A DNA stretch of 38,145 bases from an uncultured Rhodospirillales bacterium. GTDB lineage: Bacteria; Pseudomonadota; Alphaproteobacteria; Reyranellales; Reyranellaceae. Positions within the stretch are counted from its first letter, which is position 1; the number at the start of each line of letters is the position of its first letter. Shown here piece by piece: positions 1 through 10,799 of this stretch. Location: positions 1 to 38,145 of the forward strand of contig CAMFJT010000023.1 in assembly GCA_945957125.1 (NCBI GenBank), given 5' to 3'. Under the pieces are notes generated by a model. It was not told where the DNA came from and did no database searches. It was given only the letters and a program-made list of their open reading frames with translations. A program made the position numbers and the translations under genes.

Positions 1-463
1 TGCCCTGCTCGGCCGACTGCATGCGGCGGCGGCCTTCGAAGTGGAACGGCTTGGTGACGACACCGATGGTCAGGATGCCCTGCGCGCGCGCCGCTTCGGC
101 GATCACGGGCGCCGCGCCAGTGCCGGTGCCGCCGCCCATGCCGGCCGTGACGAATACCATGTTGGCGCCGTCGAGGAGCTGCAGGATCTCCGGCAGCGCC
201 TCTTCGGCGGCCTGCCGGCCGACCTCGGGACGCGCACCGGCGCCCAGGCCCTGGGTGATCGTGATGCCGAGCTGCACGCGCCGGTCGGCCAGCGACTGGC
301 CGAGCGCCTGCGCGTCGGTATTGGCGACGATGAATTCCACGCCTTCCAGCGCGGCGCTGATCATGTTGTTGACGGCGTTGCCGCCCGCACCGCCGACACC
401 GATGACGGTGATGCGCGGTTTGATCTCGGACTCCTGCTGGGGGAGACTCAAGTTGATGGTCAT
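1..463 (-). CDS. ftsZ: Cell division protein FtsZ, N-terminal part (cut by window edge)
   Basis: FtsZ is the tubulin-like GTPase that polymerises into the cytoplasmic Z ring and recruits the divisome. The visible 154 residues form the N-terminal GTP-binding half. A short variable tail (about 1-16) is followed by [17 protein letters not shown], then the nucleotide-binding signature GGGTGTG at residues 110-116, and the frame continues off the window edge. The ATG at 463 is the only start close to the conserved region, and the protein reads [10 protein letters not shown] from there. It is the last visible gene of the dcw run, 154 bp downstream of ftsA. That gap is far larger than any other in the cluster and contains candidate DnaA-type sites, so ftsZ probably has its own promoter in addition to read-through. 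Identification is secure; only the C-terminal half is missing. Confidence 0.98.
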   Translation of the reverse strand, partial: MTINLSLPQQESEIKPRITVIGVGGAGGNAVNNMISAALEGVEFIVANTDAQALGQSLADRRVQLGITITQGLGAGARPEVGRQAAEEALPEILQLLDGANMVFVTAGMGGGTGTGAAPVIAEAARAQGILTIGVVTKPFHFEGRRRMQSAEQG

Positions 464-561
464 TCGGCGCTCTCCACGCAAACGAGGGGGGTATCTGCGG
501 AGCGGCAGCGCGGACCCCTCTTGATCGTGAGCCCTTACACCACCACCGACGTTTCTTATCG

Positions 562-598
562 TTGTCCACAACCTGTGGGGAATGCCACGCTCCCCACA
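562..598. promoter_or_regulatory. Cluster of DnaA-box-like / G-box-like sites upstream of ftsZ
   Basis: Three 9-mers resembling DnaA boxes sit in the ftsA-ftsZ gap. TTGTCCACA at 562-570 differs by one base from the consensus TTATCCACA. TTCCCCACA is on the minus strand at 582-574. CTCCCCACA is at 590-598. The last two contain TCCCCA, the core of the G-boxes bound by Caulobacter DnaA. They also form an 8-bp inverted repeat, TGTGGGGA and TCCCCACA (574-581 and 591-598), with a 9-base spacer. DnaA is known to activate ftsZ in Caulobacter; extending this here is inference. The inverted repeat could instead be a weak ftsA terminator, but no T-run follows it. Confidence 0.45.
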
Positions 599-617
599 AG
601 ATATGGCCTAATATTGC

Positions 618-1856
618 CTAAAAGTTTTCCCGTATCCAACTGCCAATGCGGCCGATACGGCTCGAGGGCGCTTCCACAACGGCCGGTTGTGACTGGGCGG
701 CCGCCGCATGATGCTGCTGGGCAAAGGCAAGCAGCCCGGCAGCGGCGGAAAATGCCGGCCCGCCTGTCGAATCCGCGAGTCCGGCAAGGCGCAGCGGCGC
801 GCCGGTGCGGACCTTCTTGTTGAGCATCGCCGCGGCGACTTCGGGTACGCCGTCGAGCTGGCAGCCGCCGCCGACGAGCACGGCGCGCCCCCCGGCCAAC
901 TTATCCACACCGGAAGCCTCGAGTCGGCTGCGCACGAGCTCGAAAGTCTCCTCGATGCGCGGACGAATGATGCCGACCAGAATCGAGCGCGGGATGTGGT
1001 TGGGCCGCGTGCGGTCCTCCTCGCCGATCAGCGGCACGTCGATGATGTCGTACTCGTCGTTCGGCTTGGCGACGGCGCGGCCGATCTGGGTCTTCATCCG
1101 CTCTGCATGCGCGACCGGCGTGGACAGGCCGCGGGCGATGTCGCGGGTGACGTGCTCACCGCCGACCGGGATCGAATCGACGTGGACGAGGTTGCCTTCG
1201 TAGAACACCGCGATCGACGTCGTGCCGCCACCCATGTCGACCAGCGTGACGCCGAGATCGCGCTCGTCGGCGACCAGCGAGCTGAGCCCTGCGGCGTGGC
1301 TGGCGGCAACCCGCTCGGCGATCTCGAGATGGGCGCGACGGACGCAGACCTGCAGGTTGCGCATCGAGCCGCTCGCCGCGGTGACCAGGTGGACGTCGAC
1401 GCCGAGCCGCTCGCCGAACATGCCCCGCGCATCGCGGACCGGCGTGCCGTCGACCGTGTAGCCGATCGCGGCCGAGTGGATGATGTCGCGGTCCGCCGTC
1501 TCGGCCGGCAGCGCGATCTGCTGCTGCACGCGGCGCACGTCGCGTTCGCCGATCTCGTGATGGCCGATCGCCACCTCGAGGCCCTGGTTGTGCGAGGCGG
1601 GCGAGCCGCCGCTCACCCCGACGATGACCTCGCGGACATGCTCGCCACACATCTCCTCGGCGGTCGATACCGCCGAAGAGATGGCGCGGGTCGCCGCTTC
1701 CATGTCGATGATGTTGCCCGACCGCATGCCGAGCGCCGCCTGATGCCCGATACCGACCACGCGCAGCCCCTGCCCGTCGACCCGGGCGATGAAGCACACG
1801 ACCTTGCTGGTACCGATATCGAGAGCGGCAATTACCCCATTTCTTGTCTTCGCCAC
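618..1856 (-). CDS. ftsA: Cell division protein FtsA
   Basis: FtsA is the actin-like ATPase that anchors FtsZ filaments to the inner face of the cytoplasmic membrane and signals to the septal synthase. The 412-residue protein begins with the phosphate-1 motif ALDIGTSKVVCFI. It carries the 1C subdomain in place of actin subdomain 1B, the phosphate-2 region VDMGGGTTSIAVF and the adenosine-site stretch VLVGGGCQLDG. The last residues, RIGSWIRENF, are the conserved amphipathic membrane-targeting helix, so the C terminus is intact. The start is GTG at 1856, preceded by a GGGG-rich stretch. It follows ftsQ after 30 bp and precedes ftsZ by 154 bp, the usual order at the end of dcw clusters. Confidence 0.97.
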   Translation of the reverse strand: MAKTRNGVIAALDIGTSKVVCFIARVDGQGLRVVGIGHQAALGMRSGNIIDMEAATRAISSAVSTAEEMCGEHVREVIVGVSGGSPASHNQGLEVAIGHHEIGERDVRRVQQQIALPAETADRDIIHSAAIGYTVDGTPVRDARGMFGERLGVDVHLVTAASGSMRNLQVCVRRAHLEIAERVAASHAAGLSSLVADERDLGVTLVDMGGGTTSIAVFYEGNLVHVDSIPVGGEHVTRDIARGLSTPVAHAERMKTQIGRAVAKPNDEYDIIDVPLIGEEDRTRPNHIPRSILVGIIRPRIEETFELVRSRLEASGVDKLAGGRAVLVGGGCQLDGVPEVAAAMLNKKVRTGAPLRLAGLADSTGGPAFSAAAGLLAFAQQHHAAAAQSQPAVVEAPSSRIGRIGSWIRENF

Positions 1857-1886
1857 GATGTATCCCCGTGCTTGTACGCTACGTTT

Positions 1887-2771
1887 CTAGGCGGGCCCGT
1901 TCGGCGGAGGGTCGCCGGCCGGCGCTCGCTTCCTGAGATAGAGCTTGTCCGGCAGCCGCAGATCGACGACGCCGAACTCGCGCTGCAGCAGTTTATCCGA
2001 TGCGTCGAGTTTGGCCATCCGCTGGAGCGCCGCGACGGCATCTTCTTCGGGCAGCCAGATCTCGGTGTCGTTGTTCAGGACCAGGTTCCAGCGGCGCTGC
2101 CCGACCCACACCGCCGCGCGCAGCACCTTGGCGATGGACGGCTCGTAGGCGAGGAGCAGGAGCAATTCGCCGACATGCTCGGGCGCGCCGGGACCGCCCA
2201 GCAGCAGCAGCTTGTCGGCGCCCGGCGGCATGCGGCTCGCGCGCACGGTGCGGCCGTTCTTGTCGATCAGCGTATATTCCGCGCCGTTCTGCCAGATCGC
2301 GACGGCGCGCCGCTCCTTCAGAGTGACGTAGAGCGTGTCGGGCAGCCGACGCTCGACGGTCGCCGAGGCCACCCAGTCGATCGCCTCGAGCCGCTTGCGG
2401 GCGCCCTGCAGGTCGATGCCGAGCAGCGAATCGCCCGCGCGTACGTTCAGCGCCGCGAGGATGGCGTCGCGCTCGACATAATCGCGGCCCTCGACCGTCA
2501 CGTCGGCGAGCTTGAACGGCGTCAGCACGCCCAGCACGGTGCGCGAGGCCTCGTCGACCTGCTTCTGCGCCTCGACCAGCCAGCCCTGCTTCCACGCCCA
2601 CCAGCCACCCGCGCCGCCGCTGCCCAACAGCAGCACGGCGATGCCCAGCAGCAACGGCTGGCGCCAGATCGGGCGGCCGGAAGCCCGGCGGACCGCCCCC
2701 TTGCGCTTGCGCCGGTCGTAGTCACGCCGCGGCGACGCCTCCGGCTTGGCGGATTTGGGGGCCTTGCTCAT
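1887..2771 (-). CDS. ftsQ: Cell division protein FtsQ
   Basis: FtsQ is a bitopic inner-membrane protein that links the cytoplasmic early divisome to the periplasmic FtsB-FtsL complex. The 294-residue product has a basic cytoplasmic tail of about 38 residues (RRDYDRRKRKGAVRR), one membrane segment at about 39-58, a POTRA-type domain from about residue 82 (FKLADVTVEGRDYVERDAIL) and the FtsQ beta domain. It ends in a basic, proline-rich tail. The frame is open further upstream, but the ATG at 2771 overlaps the ddl stop by 4 bases (ATGA), matching the coupling used through most of the cluster, so that start is preferred. The length is normal for alphaproteobacteria. Confidence 0.95.
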   Translation of the reverse strand: MSKAPKSAKPEASPRRDYDRRKRKGAVRRASGRPIWRQPLLLGIAVLLLGSGGAGGWWAWKQGWLVEAQKQVDEASRTVLGVLTPFKLADVTVEGRDYVERDAILAALNVRAGDSLLGIDLQGARKRLEAIDWVASATVERRLPDTLYVTLKERRAVAIWQNGAEYTLIDKNGRTVRASRMPPGADKLLLLGGPGAPEHVGELLLLLAYEPSIAKVLRAAVWVGQRRWNLVLNNDTEIWLPEEDAVAALQRMAKLDASDKLLQREFGVVDLRLPDKLYLRKRAPAGDPPPNGPA

Positions 2772-3697
2772 GCCGGCCGCCTCGCATGCTCGACCATCCA
2801 GGTCATCAGCTGCGGCCAGGAGATGCCGGCCCAGCGGGCCTGCTCGGGCGCCAGCGACAGCGGCGTCATGCCGGGCTGGGTGTTGAGCTCGAGCACGACC
2901 AGCCCGGACGTGCCGGGCTTGCTGTCGTCCCACCGCAGGTCGGCGCGGCTCAGCCCGGAGCAGCCCAGCGCCTGGTGCGCCATCAACGCCCATTGCTTCG
3001 CCTGCTCGTAGACCTCGGCGGGGATCGGCGCCGGGATGAGATGCTCGGTGACGCCGTCGGTGTACTTCGCCTCGTAATCGTAGAAGCGCGTGCGCGGCCG
3101 CAGCTCCGTGACCGCCACCGCCCGGTCGCCCATGATGGCGACGGTGAGCTCGCGCCCGGGCACGAACTTCTCGATCAGCACCCTCTCGCCGTACTTCGCT
3201 TCGGCCGCCTCGACGGCGGCGAGATTATCGCCCTCGCGCACGATATGGACGCCGACACTCGAACCCTGGTCGATCGGCTTCACGACGTAGGGTCGCGGCA
3301 TGGGATCGCCGGCCGCCAGCGAACGACGCTCGACCACCTTGCCGAGCGCGACACGGATGCCGAGCGAGGTGAAGACATGGCGCGACATCGGCTTGTCCAT
3401 GGCAATCGCCGAGGCGAGCACGCCGGAATGCGTGTACGGAACGCCGAGGATCTCGAGCACGCCCTGGATGCAGCCGTCCTCGCCGTATTTTCCGTGCATC
3501 GCGTTGAACACCACGTCGGGCCCACCGCCCGCAGCCGGCCGAAGGAAGTCGACCAGGGCGCGCAGGTCGCGCTGCACGTCGTACTCGAGGACGGTGTGTC
3601 CGCCCTCGCGCAGCCCTTCGGCGCAAGCCTTGCCGCTCACCAGCGAGACCTCGCGTTCGGGCGACCAGCCTCCCATCAGGACTGCAACCGTCGTCAT
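2768..3697 (-). CDS. ddl: D-alanine--D-alanine ligase
   Basis: Ddl makes the D-Ala-D-Ala dipeptide from two D-alanines and ATP in the cytosol, supplying the substrate of MurF. The 309-residue ATP-grasp protein shows MGGWSPEREVSLVSG at the N terminus and then GKYGEDGCIQGVLEILGVPY. The ATP-binding region is around PYVVKPIDQGSSVGV, and the metal-binding end is VLELNTQPGMTPLSL. An earlier in-frame ATG lies 33 bases upstream, but the ATG at 3697 overlaps the murB stop (ATGA) and gives the family's usual N terminus [10 protein letters not shown]. It overlaps ftsQ by 4 bases. The placement between murB and ftsQ is of the DdlB type. Confidence 0.97.
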   Translation of the reverse strand: MTTVAVLMGGWSPEREVSLVSGKACAEGLREGGHTVLEYDVQRDLRALVDFLRPAAGGGPDVVFNAMHGKYGEDGCIQGVLEILGVPYTHSGVLASAIAMDKPMSRHVFTSLGIRVALGKVVERRSLAAGDPMPRPYVVKPIDQGSSVGVHIVREGDNLAAVEAAEAKYGERVLIEKFVPGRELTVAIMGDRAVAVTELRPRTRFYDYEAKYTDGVTEHLIPAPIPAEVYEQAKQWALMAHQALGCSGLSRADLRWDDSKPGTSGLVVLELNTQPGMTPLSLAPEQARWAGISWPQLMTWMVEHARRPA

Positions 3698-4614
3698 TGT
3701 CTCGGCTCTCCGATACGCCTGATCTCCCACTGCAACAGCACGCCGCTGCGCTTGAAGACGCGGCTACGCACCTCCTCGCCGAGCGACTCGATGTCCGCCG
3801 CGCTCGCCGCGCCGAGATTGATCAGGAAATTGCAATGTTTCTCCGAGACCTGCGCGTCGCCGATCCGCAAGCCACGGCAGCCGGAGCGGTCGATCAGCTC
3901 CCACGCCTTGAGGTTGGGTGGGTTGGCGAAGGTCGATCCGCCGGTGCGGCTGCGCGGCTGGCTCTCCGCCCGCGCCGACTCGATCTCGGCGATGCGGCGC
4001 CCGATGGCGAGCGGATCGCCGGGCGTGGCCCGCAAGCGGGCGGACGTGAAGATCCAGTCGGCCGCCGCCGTGCTGTGGCGATAGGACAGGCCGAGCTCCG
4101 CCGGGGTCACGGTGCGGATCGCGCCGCCACGGTCGACGATCTCGGCCGAGACCAGCACCTCGGCGAGCTCGCCGCCATAGGCGCCGGCATTGGTCGGGAA
4201 GGCACCGCCGATCGTGCCCGGAATGCCGCTCAGGAACTCCAGCCCCGCCAGGGCATGATCCCGCGCGGTCAGCGCGACGTTGAGGTCGAGCGCGCCCGCG
4301 CCCGCGACCACCTCGTTGCCTTCGACGGTGACGCCCGTGAAACCGCGCATCAGCCGGATCACGACCCCCCTGATGCCGCCATCGCGCACCAGCAGGTTCG
4401 ACCCGACCCCGAGCACCGTCACCGGCACGTCGGCCGGCAGCGCGGCGAGGAACGCCGAAAGGTCCGCCGCGTCGGCCGGTCGGAACAGCACCTCGGCCGG
4501 GCCGCCGGTGCGGAACCAGGTCTGCTGCCCGAGAGGCGCGTCGGCCGTCAGCCTGCCCCTCGCCCGGGGAAGCCGGTCGATCAGATGCGAGCGCCCGGCT
4601 TCGAGCGCCATCAT
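3694..4614 (-). CDS. murB: UDP-N-acetylenolpyruvoylglucosamine reductase
   Basis: MurB is the FAD enzyme that uses NADPH to reduce UDP-GlcNAc-enolpyruvate to UDP-MurNAc in the cytosol. The 306-residue product has the FAD-binding PP-loop region with [15 protein letters not shown] and [20 protein letters not shown], then [24 protein letters not shown]. The catalytic serine region is [10 protein letters not shown], and the C terminus has KHCNFLIN. It lacks the Tyr-loop insertion of the E. coli form, so it is a type II MurB. Two adjacent ATG codons are present. The one at 4614 overlaps the murC stop by 4 bases and is chosen. The gene is coupled to ddl through another ATGA. Confidence 0.97.
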   Translation of the reverse strand: MMALEAGRSHLIDRLPRARGRLTADAPLGQQTWFRTGGPAEVLFRPADAADLSAFLAALPADVPVTVLGVGSNLLVRDGGIRGVVIRLMRGFTGVTVEGNEVVAGAGALDLNVALTARDHALAGLEFLSGIPGTIGGAFPTNAGAYGGELAEVLVSAEIVDRGGAIRTVTPAELGLSYRHSTAAADWIFTSARLRATPGDPLAIGRRIAEIESARAESQPRSRTGGSTFANPPNLKAWELIDRSGCRGLRIGDAQVSEKHCNFLINLGAASAADIESLGEEVRSRVFKRSGVLLQWEIRRIGEPRQ

Positions 4615-6074
4615 GCGGCAGTCCCGGAATCGTTTGCGATGGCCCGCAGCCCCGCCTTCTCCGCGGCCAGCTGCTGGAGCTGGCCGGGCAACGCATGCGC
4701 CCAGGCGGTGATGTTGCCCGCGCCGAGGCAGACCACCACGTCGCCCGGCCGCGCGATCTGCCAGATCGCGGCAGGCAGCTCGCCCGGGGAGCGCAAGGGG
4801 TGGACGTCGCGGTGGCCGGCGCGTTGCACCAGGCCGACCAGCATGTCGCGGTCGACCCCCTCGATCGGTGCCTCGCCGGCGGCATAGACATCGGCGATCA
4901 GGACCGTATCGGCATCGACGAAGCAGGTGGCGAACTCGTGCTTGAGCGCGCCCAGCCGGCTGAAACGGTGCGGCTGCATGACGGCGATCACGCGCCCGCC
5001 GCCGCCGTACGCCTGGCGCGCGGCGCGCAACACGGCGGCGATCTCGACCGGATGATGCCCGTAGTCGTCGATCACCGTGATGCCGTGGGCCTCTCCGGTG
5101 CGGGTGAAGCGGCGCTTAACGCCGGCGAAGCCCGCCAGCGCCCGGCGGATCGTCTCGTCGGGCAAGCCCATCTCCTGCGCGACGGCGACGGCGGCCAGCG
5201 CGTTCTGCACGTTGTGCTGGCCGAACATCGGCAGGCGCACGTCGACGATGGTGCGCGACTGGTTGGTGGAACGGCTCTCGATCAGGATGTCGAAGTCCGC
5301 GCCGCTGCGATCGAGCTTGAGGTTCAACGCCCGCACGTCGGCATTGACGCCGAGCCCGTAGGTGATCAGGCGGCGGTCCGCGACCCTGGGAATCAGCGCC
5401 TGGACCTCGGGGTGATCGGCGCACAGCACTGCAAAGCCGTAGAACGGGATGTTCTCGACGAAGCGCACGAACGCGTCGCGCAGCGCATCGAACGTGCCGT
5501 AGTGGTCGAGATGCTCGGGGTCGACGTTGGTCACCACGGCGATGGTGGCCGGCAGGCGCAGGAAGGAGCCGTCCGATTCGTCGGACTCGACCACCATCCA
5601 GTCGCCGCTGCCGAGCCGCGCATTGGTGCCATAGGCGTTGATGATGCCGCCGTTGATCACCGTCGGATCGAGGCCGCCGGCATCGAGCATCGAGGCGACC
5701 ATCGAGGTGGTGGTGGTCTTGCCGTGCGTACCGCCGATCGCGATCGACCATTTCAGCCGCATCAGCTCGCCCAGCATCTCGGCGCGGCGCACGACCGGCA
5801 CCAGCCGCGATCGGGCCGCCAGGACCTCGGGATTGTCCTTCTTGACTGCCGAGGAGACGACCACGACCTGGGCATTGCCGAGGTTGTCGGCGCGATGGCC
5901 GATATGGACCTTGATCCCGAGCTCGGCGAGCCGGCGGGCATTCGGCCCATCGGCCAGATCGCTGCCCTGCACCTTGTAGCCGAGATTGTGCAGCACCTCG
6001 GCGATGCCCGACATGCCGATGCCGCCGATCCCGACGAAATGGATGAGGCCGATATCCAGCGGTAGCGCTCTCAT
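4611..6074 (-). CDS. murC: UDP-N-acetylmuramate--L-alanine ligase
   Basis: MurC adds L-alanine to UDP-MurNAc, the first step of stem-peptide assembly. The 487-residue Mur ligase has an N-terminal Rossmann-like UDP-binding domain ([18 protein letters not shown]). The ATP-binding P-loop is [10 protein letters not shown], with its lysine at residue 119. The metal and substrate motifs are [10 protein letters not shown] and [12 protein letters not shown]. The C-terminal domain begins around [14 protein letters not shown]. The reading frame extends far upstream through murG, but the ATG at 6074 overlaps the murG stop (ATGA) and gives the standard N terminus. In many bacteria murC lies just before murB, as here. 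Confidence 0.98.
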   Translation of the reverse strand: MRALPLDIGLIHFVGIGGIGMSGIAEVLHNLGYKVQGSDLADGPNARRLAELGIKVHIGHRADNLGNAQVVVVSSAVKKDNPEVLAARSRLVPVVRRAEMLGELMRLKWSIAIGGTHGKTTTTSMVASMLDAGGLDPTVINGGIINAYGTNARLGSGDWMVVESDESDGSFLRLPATIAVVTNVDPEHLDHYGTFDALRDAFVRFVENIPFYGFAVLCADHPEVQALIPRVADRRLITYGLGVNADVRALNLKLDRSGADFDILIESRSTNQSRTIVDVRLPMFGQHNVQNALAAVAVAQEMGLPDETIRRALAGFAGVKRRFTRTGEAHGITVIDDYGHHPVEIAAVLRAARQAYGGGGRVIAVMQPHRFSRLGALKHEFATCFVDADTVLIADVYAAGEAPIEGVDRDMLVGLVQRAGHRDVHPLRSPGELPAAIWQIARPGDVVVCLGAGNITAWAHALPGQLQQLAAEKAGLRAIANDSGTAA

Positions 6075-7179
6075 GCGGCAACTCCTGAAAATTTGGGGGT
6101 GGCGACCAGCTCGCCGACGAGGTCGGCGAGCCGGGCGGCGGCGTCCGGACGGCCGGCGGCATGCGCCGCGGCGGCCATGTCGGCGAGACGCTGCGGCGAC
6201 TCGAAGAGCGCGCGCAGGTGAGCGACCAATGTCGGCGGCGTGAAGTCCGCATGCGGGATCACGACACAGGCGCCGGCCGCCTCGAAGGCGCGGGCGTTGG
6301 CAGTCTGGTGATCGTCGGCGGCGTAGGGATAGGGCACGAGGATGGACGGCCGGCCGATCGTCGCCAGCTCCGCCACCGTCGAGGCCCCCGAGCGGCCGAT
6401 CACCAGATGGGCGCCGGCCAGCCGCTGCGGCAGGTCGGCGAAGAACGGCGCCAGCTCGGCCACGATCCCGGATGCCAGGTAGAGTGCGCGGACCCGCTCG
6501 ATATCCTCCGGCCGGCACTGCTGCACGATGCGCAGCCGCGCGCGCATCGGCGCAGGCAGCGACAGGATCGCTTCGGGAATGACCTTGCTGAACGAAGCCG
6601 CCCCCTGGCTGCCCCCGAACACCAGCAGGTCGATCACCCGATCGGGACCGGGTGCGCGATAGGTCGCGCCGCGCAGGGTGCGCACCGATTCGCGCACCGG
6701 ATTGCCGACCAGACGCGCGCGCGCATCGTCGACGAAGCGGGTGCGCGCGAACGAGGTCGCTACCTTCGCTACGCCGCCCAGCACCCAGCGATTGGCCTTG
6801 CCGAGCACGGCATTCTGCTCGTGCACCAGCGCCGGCGTCCGGCGCAGGCGCGCGGCGATCATGGTTGGCACCGAGGCGTAGCCGCCGAAGCCGACCACGG
6901 CAGCCGGGCCGATCCGCCCGAGCGCGCGCCAGGCGTCGAACAGGCCGAGGCCGAGCGAGAACAGCGCCAGGAGGCGGCGCTGCAGCGATCCGGTCGGGCT
7001 CGCCGAATGGATATAGTGGATCGGTCGGCGCGATAGGGCGCCCTGCCACTGGCGGCCACGCGAATCGGTGACCAGCGTGAACGGCACCCCACGCGCCTCC
7101 AGCTCGCCCGCCAGCGCCTCGGCGGGGAAGACGTGGCCTCCGGTGCCGCCGGTCGCCAGGACGATGGGACGGACGGCCG

Positions 7180-7183
<4 letters not shown>
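6071..7183 (-). CDS. murG: UDP-GlcNAc:lipid I N-acetylglucosaminyltransferase MurG
   Basis: MurG transfers GlcNAc from UDP-GlcNAc to lipid I on the cytoplasmic face of the inner membrane to give lipid II. The 370-residue GT28 protein starts with the glycine-rich loop [12 protein letters not shown]. It continues with [11 protein letters not shown] and [13 protein letters not shown]. The C-terminal UDP-GlcNAc site includes [23 protein letters not shown] and [14 protein letters not shown]. The ATG at 7183 overlaps the ftsW stop by 4 bases, and the stop overlaps murC. All expected motifs are present, and the position between ftsW and murC is classical. Confidence 0.98.
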
Positions 7184-8303
<1,120 letters not shown>

Positions 8304-8307
<4 letters not shown>

Positions 8308-9701
8308 TCGGCCTTCCCTACGCGTTCGGCACCCGGCAGGGCGCGCGCCATTTCCCGGAATGCGTCGCCGCGGTGCTCGTAGCTGCGCCACTGGTCCCAC
8401 GAGGCGCAGGCCGGCGACAGCAGCACGACGGCCGGACCGGCCGCCTCGGCCTGGGCGCGCGCGTGCGCGGCGTCGAGCGCCGACTGCAGGTCGCCGCAAC
8501 GGTCGAACGGAAGCTTGCCGTCGAGCTGGCGGGCGAACAGTTCGGTCGCCTCGCCGATCAGGAAGGCATGACGGATCCGGTCGAACCAGGGCTCGAGCGA
8601 TTCGACCCCGCCCTCCTTCGCCTGGCCGCCGAGGATCCAGTAGATGTCGCGATAGGACGACAGTGCGCGGGCCGTTGCGTCGGCATTGGTCGCCTTGCTG
8701 TCGTTGACGTAAACGACCTCCCCGGCTTTCGCGACCTGCTCCTGCCGATGCGGCAGGCCGGGATAGCTGCGGATTCCGCGGATGATCTCCTCGCGCGACA
8801 GGCGCAGCCAGCGGCAGGCCGCCCAGGCGCACGCGGCGTTCTGGGCATTGTGATCGCCCGGCAGGGTCGGCACGTCGGCGAAGCTGGCCACGTAGCGGTC
8901 GGCGTCGGTGAGCTCGCCGGCATGATAGGAGACGCCCGCCGCCACGAGACGATCGAGCGCCACCGGCACGACGCCGATGCGGCGATGGCGGGCGAGCTTG
9001 CCGTACTGGGCGAAGACCGTGCGCGAATAGTCGTCGTCGACCCCGATCACGGCGCAGTCGCGTTCGTCCTGACGGTCGAAGATGTGCATCTTGGCTTCGA
9101 CGTAACCGGCCATGTCGCCATGGCGGTCGATATGATCGGGCGTGATGTTGAGCCAGACCGCGACATGGGCGTGGAAGGTCTGCAGCAATTCGAGCTGGTA
9201 GGAAGAAAGCTCCAGCACGTAGATGCCGTGAGGCCCGAGCGGTTCGAGATCGAGCGCGCCGCGGCCGATATTGCCACCGACCTCGCACGAGGCGCCGGCG
9301 GACTTCAGGATATGGCCGATCAGCGCCGTGGTGGTCGACTTTCCGTTGGTGCCGGTCACGCCGATGAACCGGTTCTTCGGCTGGGCCCGGGCCAGCAGCT
9401 CGACGTCGCAGATCAGCGGCACGCCGGCGGCACGCGCCGCCGCGGCCACAGGATGCGGCTTGGGCAGGCGGTTGGGGATGCCCGGGCTGATCACCAGCGC
9501 GGTAGCCTTCGTCCAGTCGATCGTCGAGGGCTCGGCGAAGCGTGTGCCGATCCGCGCCGCGACCTCGCGCACGGCGGCATTGTCGTCCCAGGCGACGTAG
9601 TCGATGCCCGCCGCCATCAGGGCGCGCACCGTCGTCAGGCCGGAGCGTGCCAGCCCCAGCACGACGTAGGACGAGCCCCTGAGGACGGAGAGGTCGATCA
9701 T
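8304..9701 (-). CDS. murD: UDP-N-acetylmuramoyl-L-alanine--D-glutamate ligase
   Basis: MurD adds D-glutamate to UDP-MurNAc-L-Ala. The 465-residue Mur ligase has an N-terminal nucleotide-binding fold (SYVVLGLARSGLTTVRAL) and the P-loop VTGTNGKSTTTALIGH, with its lysine at residue 121. These are followed by LELSSYQLE, the metal-binding region NITPDHIDRHGDM, and a C-terminal domain with VNDSKATNADATARAL and LSPACASWDQW. The start at 9701 lies 4 bases after the mraY stop, and the stop overlaps ftsW. Length and motifs are normal for the family. Confidence 0.98.
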
Positions 9702-9705
9702 CGGC

Positions 9706-10797
9706 TCACCGCAGCTTCAGGGTGGCAAGGCCGACCATCGAAAGGATGGCGGCGATGATCCAGAAGCGGAAGACGATGGTCGGCTCGGCCCAGCCCTTCT
9801 GCTCGAAATGGTGGTGCAGCGGCGCCATCTTGAAGATCCGCTTGCGGGTCAGCCTGAAGGACGTGACCTGCACGATCACCGAGATGGTCTCGAGCACGAA
9901 CAGGCCGCCGACGATCGCGAGCACGATCTCGTGCTTGGTCACCACCGCCACGCCGCCCAGCGCGCCGCCGATCGACAGCGAGCCGGTATCGCCCATGAAC
10001 ACCATGGCGGGCGGCGCGTTGAACCAGAGGAAACCCAGCCCCGCTCCGACCAGCGCCGCCAGCAGCACCGACAGCTCGCCGGCGCGTGGCACGTGATGGA
10101 CGTAGAGATAATTGGTGTAGATGGCGTTGCCGACGATGTAGGCGATCAGCGCGAACACGCCGGCCGCCATGATCACCGGACCGATCGCCAGCCCATCGAG
10201 GCCATCGGTCAGGTTGACCGCGTTCGAGGTGCCGACGATGACCGTCACGGAGAAGACGAGGAAGCCGACGATGCCGAGCGGCACCAGCACGTCCTTGAGG
10301 AACGGCAGCGCCAGCATGTAGCGCAGGGGAGTCGGCGAGCCCTGGGCGATGAACCAGGCCGCGACCGCAGCGATCACGATGGAGAGCGCGAACTTGATCT
10401 TGCCCGGCACGCCCTTGGGATTGCGCTTGGAGACCTTGAGGTAGTCGTCCCACAGCCCGATCGCGCCGAACGTCACGGTGATCCCGAGCACGCACCACAC
10501 ATAGCGATTGGTGAGGTCGGCCCAGAGCAGCGTCGCCACGGACAGGGCGATCAGGATCAGCAGGCCGCCCATGGTCGGCGTGCCCTTCTTGCTGACGATA
10601 TGGCCGGCCGGCCCGTCCTCCCGGATCGGCTGCCCCTGGCCCTGCTTGCTGCGCAGCCAGCGGATCAGGCTGCCGCCGATCAGGAAGCTCAGCACCAGCG
10701 CCGTCAGGAACGCCGCGATCGAGCGGAACGTCAGGTAGCGGAACAGGTTGAGCGGCCCGAACAGGTCGGTCAGGGGATAGACGAGATTGTAGAACAT
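9706..10797 (-). CDS. mraY: Phospho-N-acetylmuramoyl-pentapeptide-transferase MraY
   Basis: MraY is the integral membrane enzyme that moves phospho-MurNAc-pentapeptide from UDP to undecaprenyl phosphate, forming lipid I. The 363-residue protein has about ten membrane segments. The conserved aspartate motifs are [29 protein letters not shown] and [12 protein letters not shown], and the histidine motif is [14 protein letters not shown]. The ATG at 10797 lies 2 bases after the murF stop and gives the typical N terminus MFYNLVYPL. The in-frame open stretch upstream is inside murF and is not translated as part of MraY. Confidence 0.98.
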   Translation of the reverse strand: MFYNLVYPLTDLFGPLNLFRYLTFRSIAAFLTALVLSFLIGGSLIRWLRSKQGQGQPIREDGPAGHIVSKKGTPTMGGLLILIALSVATLLWADLTNRYVWCVLGITVTFGAIGLWDDYLKVSKRNPKGVPGKIKFALSIVIAAVAAWFIAQGSPTPLRYMLALPFLKDVLVPLGIVGFLVFSVTVIVGTSNAVNLTDGLDGLAIGPVIMAAGVFALIAYIVGNAIYTNYLYVHHVPRAGELSVLLAALVGAGLGFLWFNAPPAMVFMGDTGSLSIGGALGGVAVVTKHEIVLAIVGGLFVLETISVIVQVTSFRLTRKRIFKMAPLHHHFEQKGWAEPTIVFRFWIIAAILSMVGLATLKLR

Positions 10798-10799
10798 CT

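Noticed and set aside
605..622. Possible CtrA half-sites (TTTA-N7-TTAG on the minus strand) near the ftsA stop
   Set aside because: Each half differs from TTAA, and the segment overlaps the ftsA stop codon. The match is too weak to call, although the GCCTAA direct repeat with 10-base spacing is real.
708..3011. A 767-codon plus-strand open frame opposite ftsA, ftsQ and ddl
   Set aside because: It is rich in Arg, Asp, Gln and His with no domain, and lies wholly antisense to three well-identified genes. High GC content keeps stops rare in the antisense frame.
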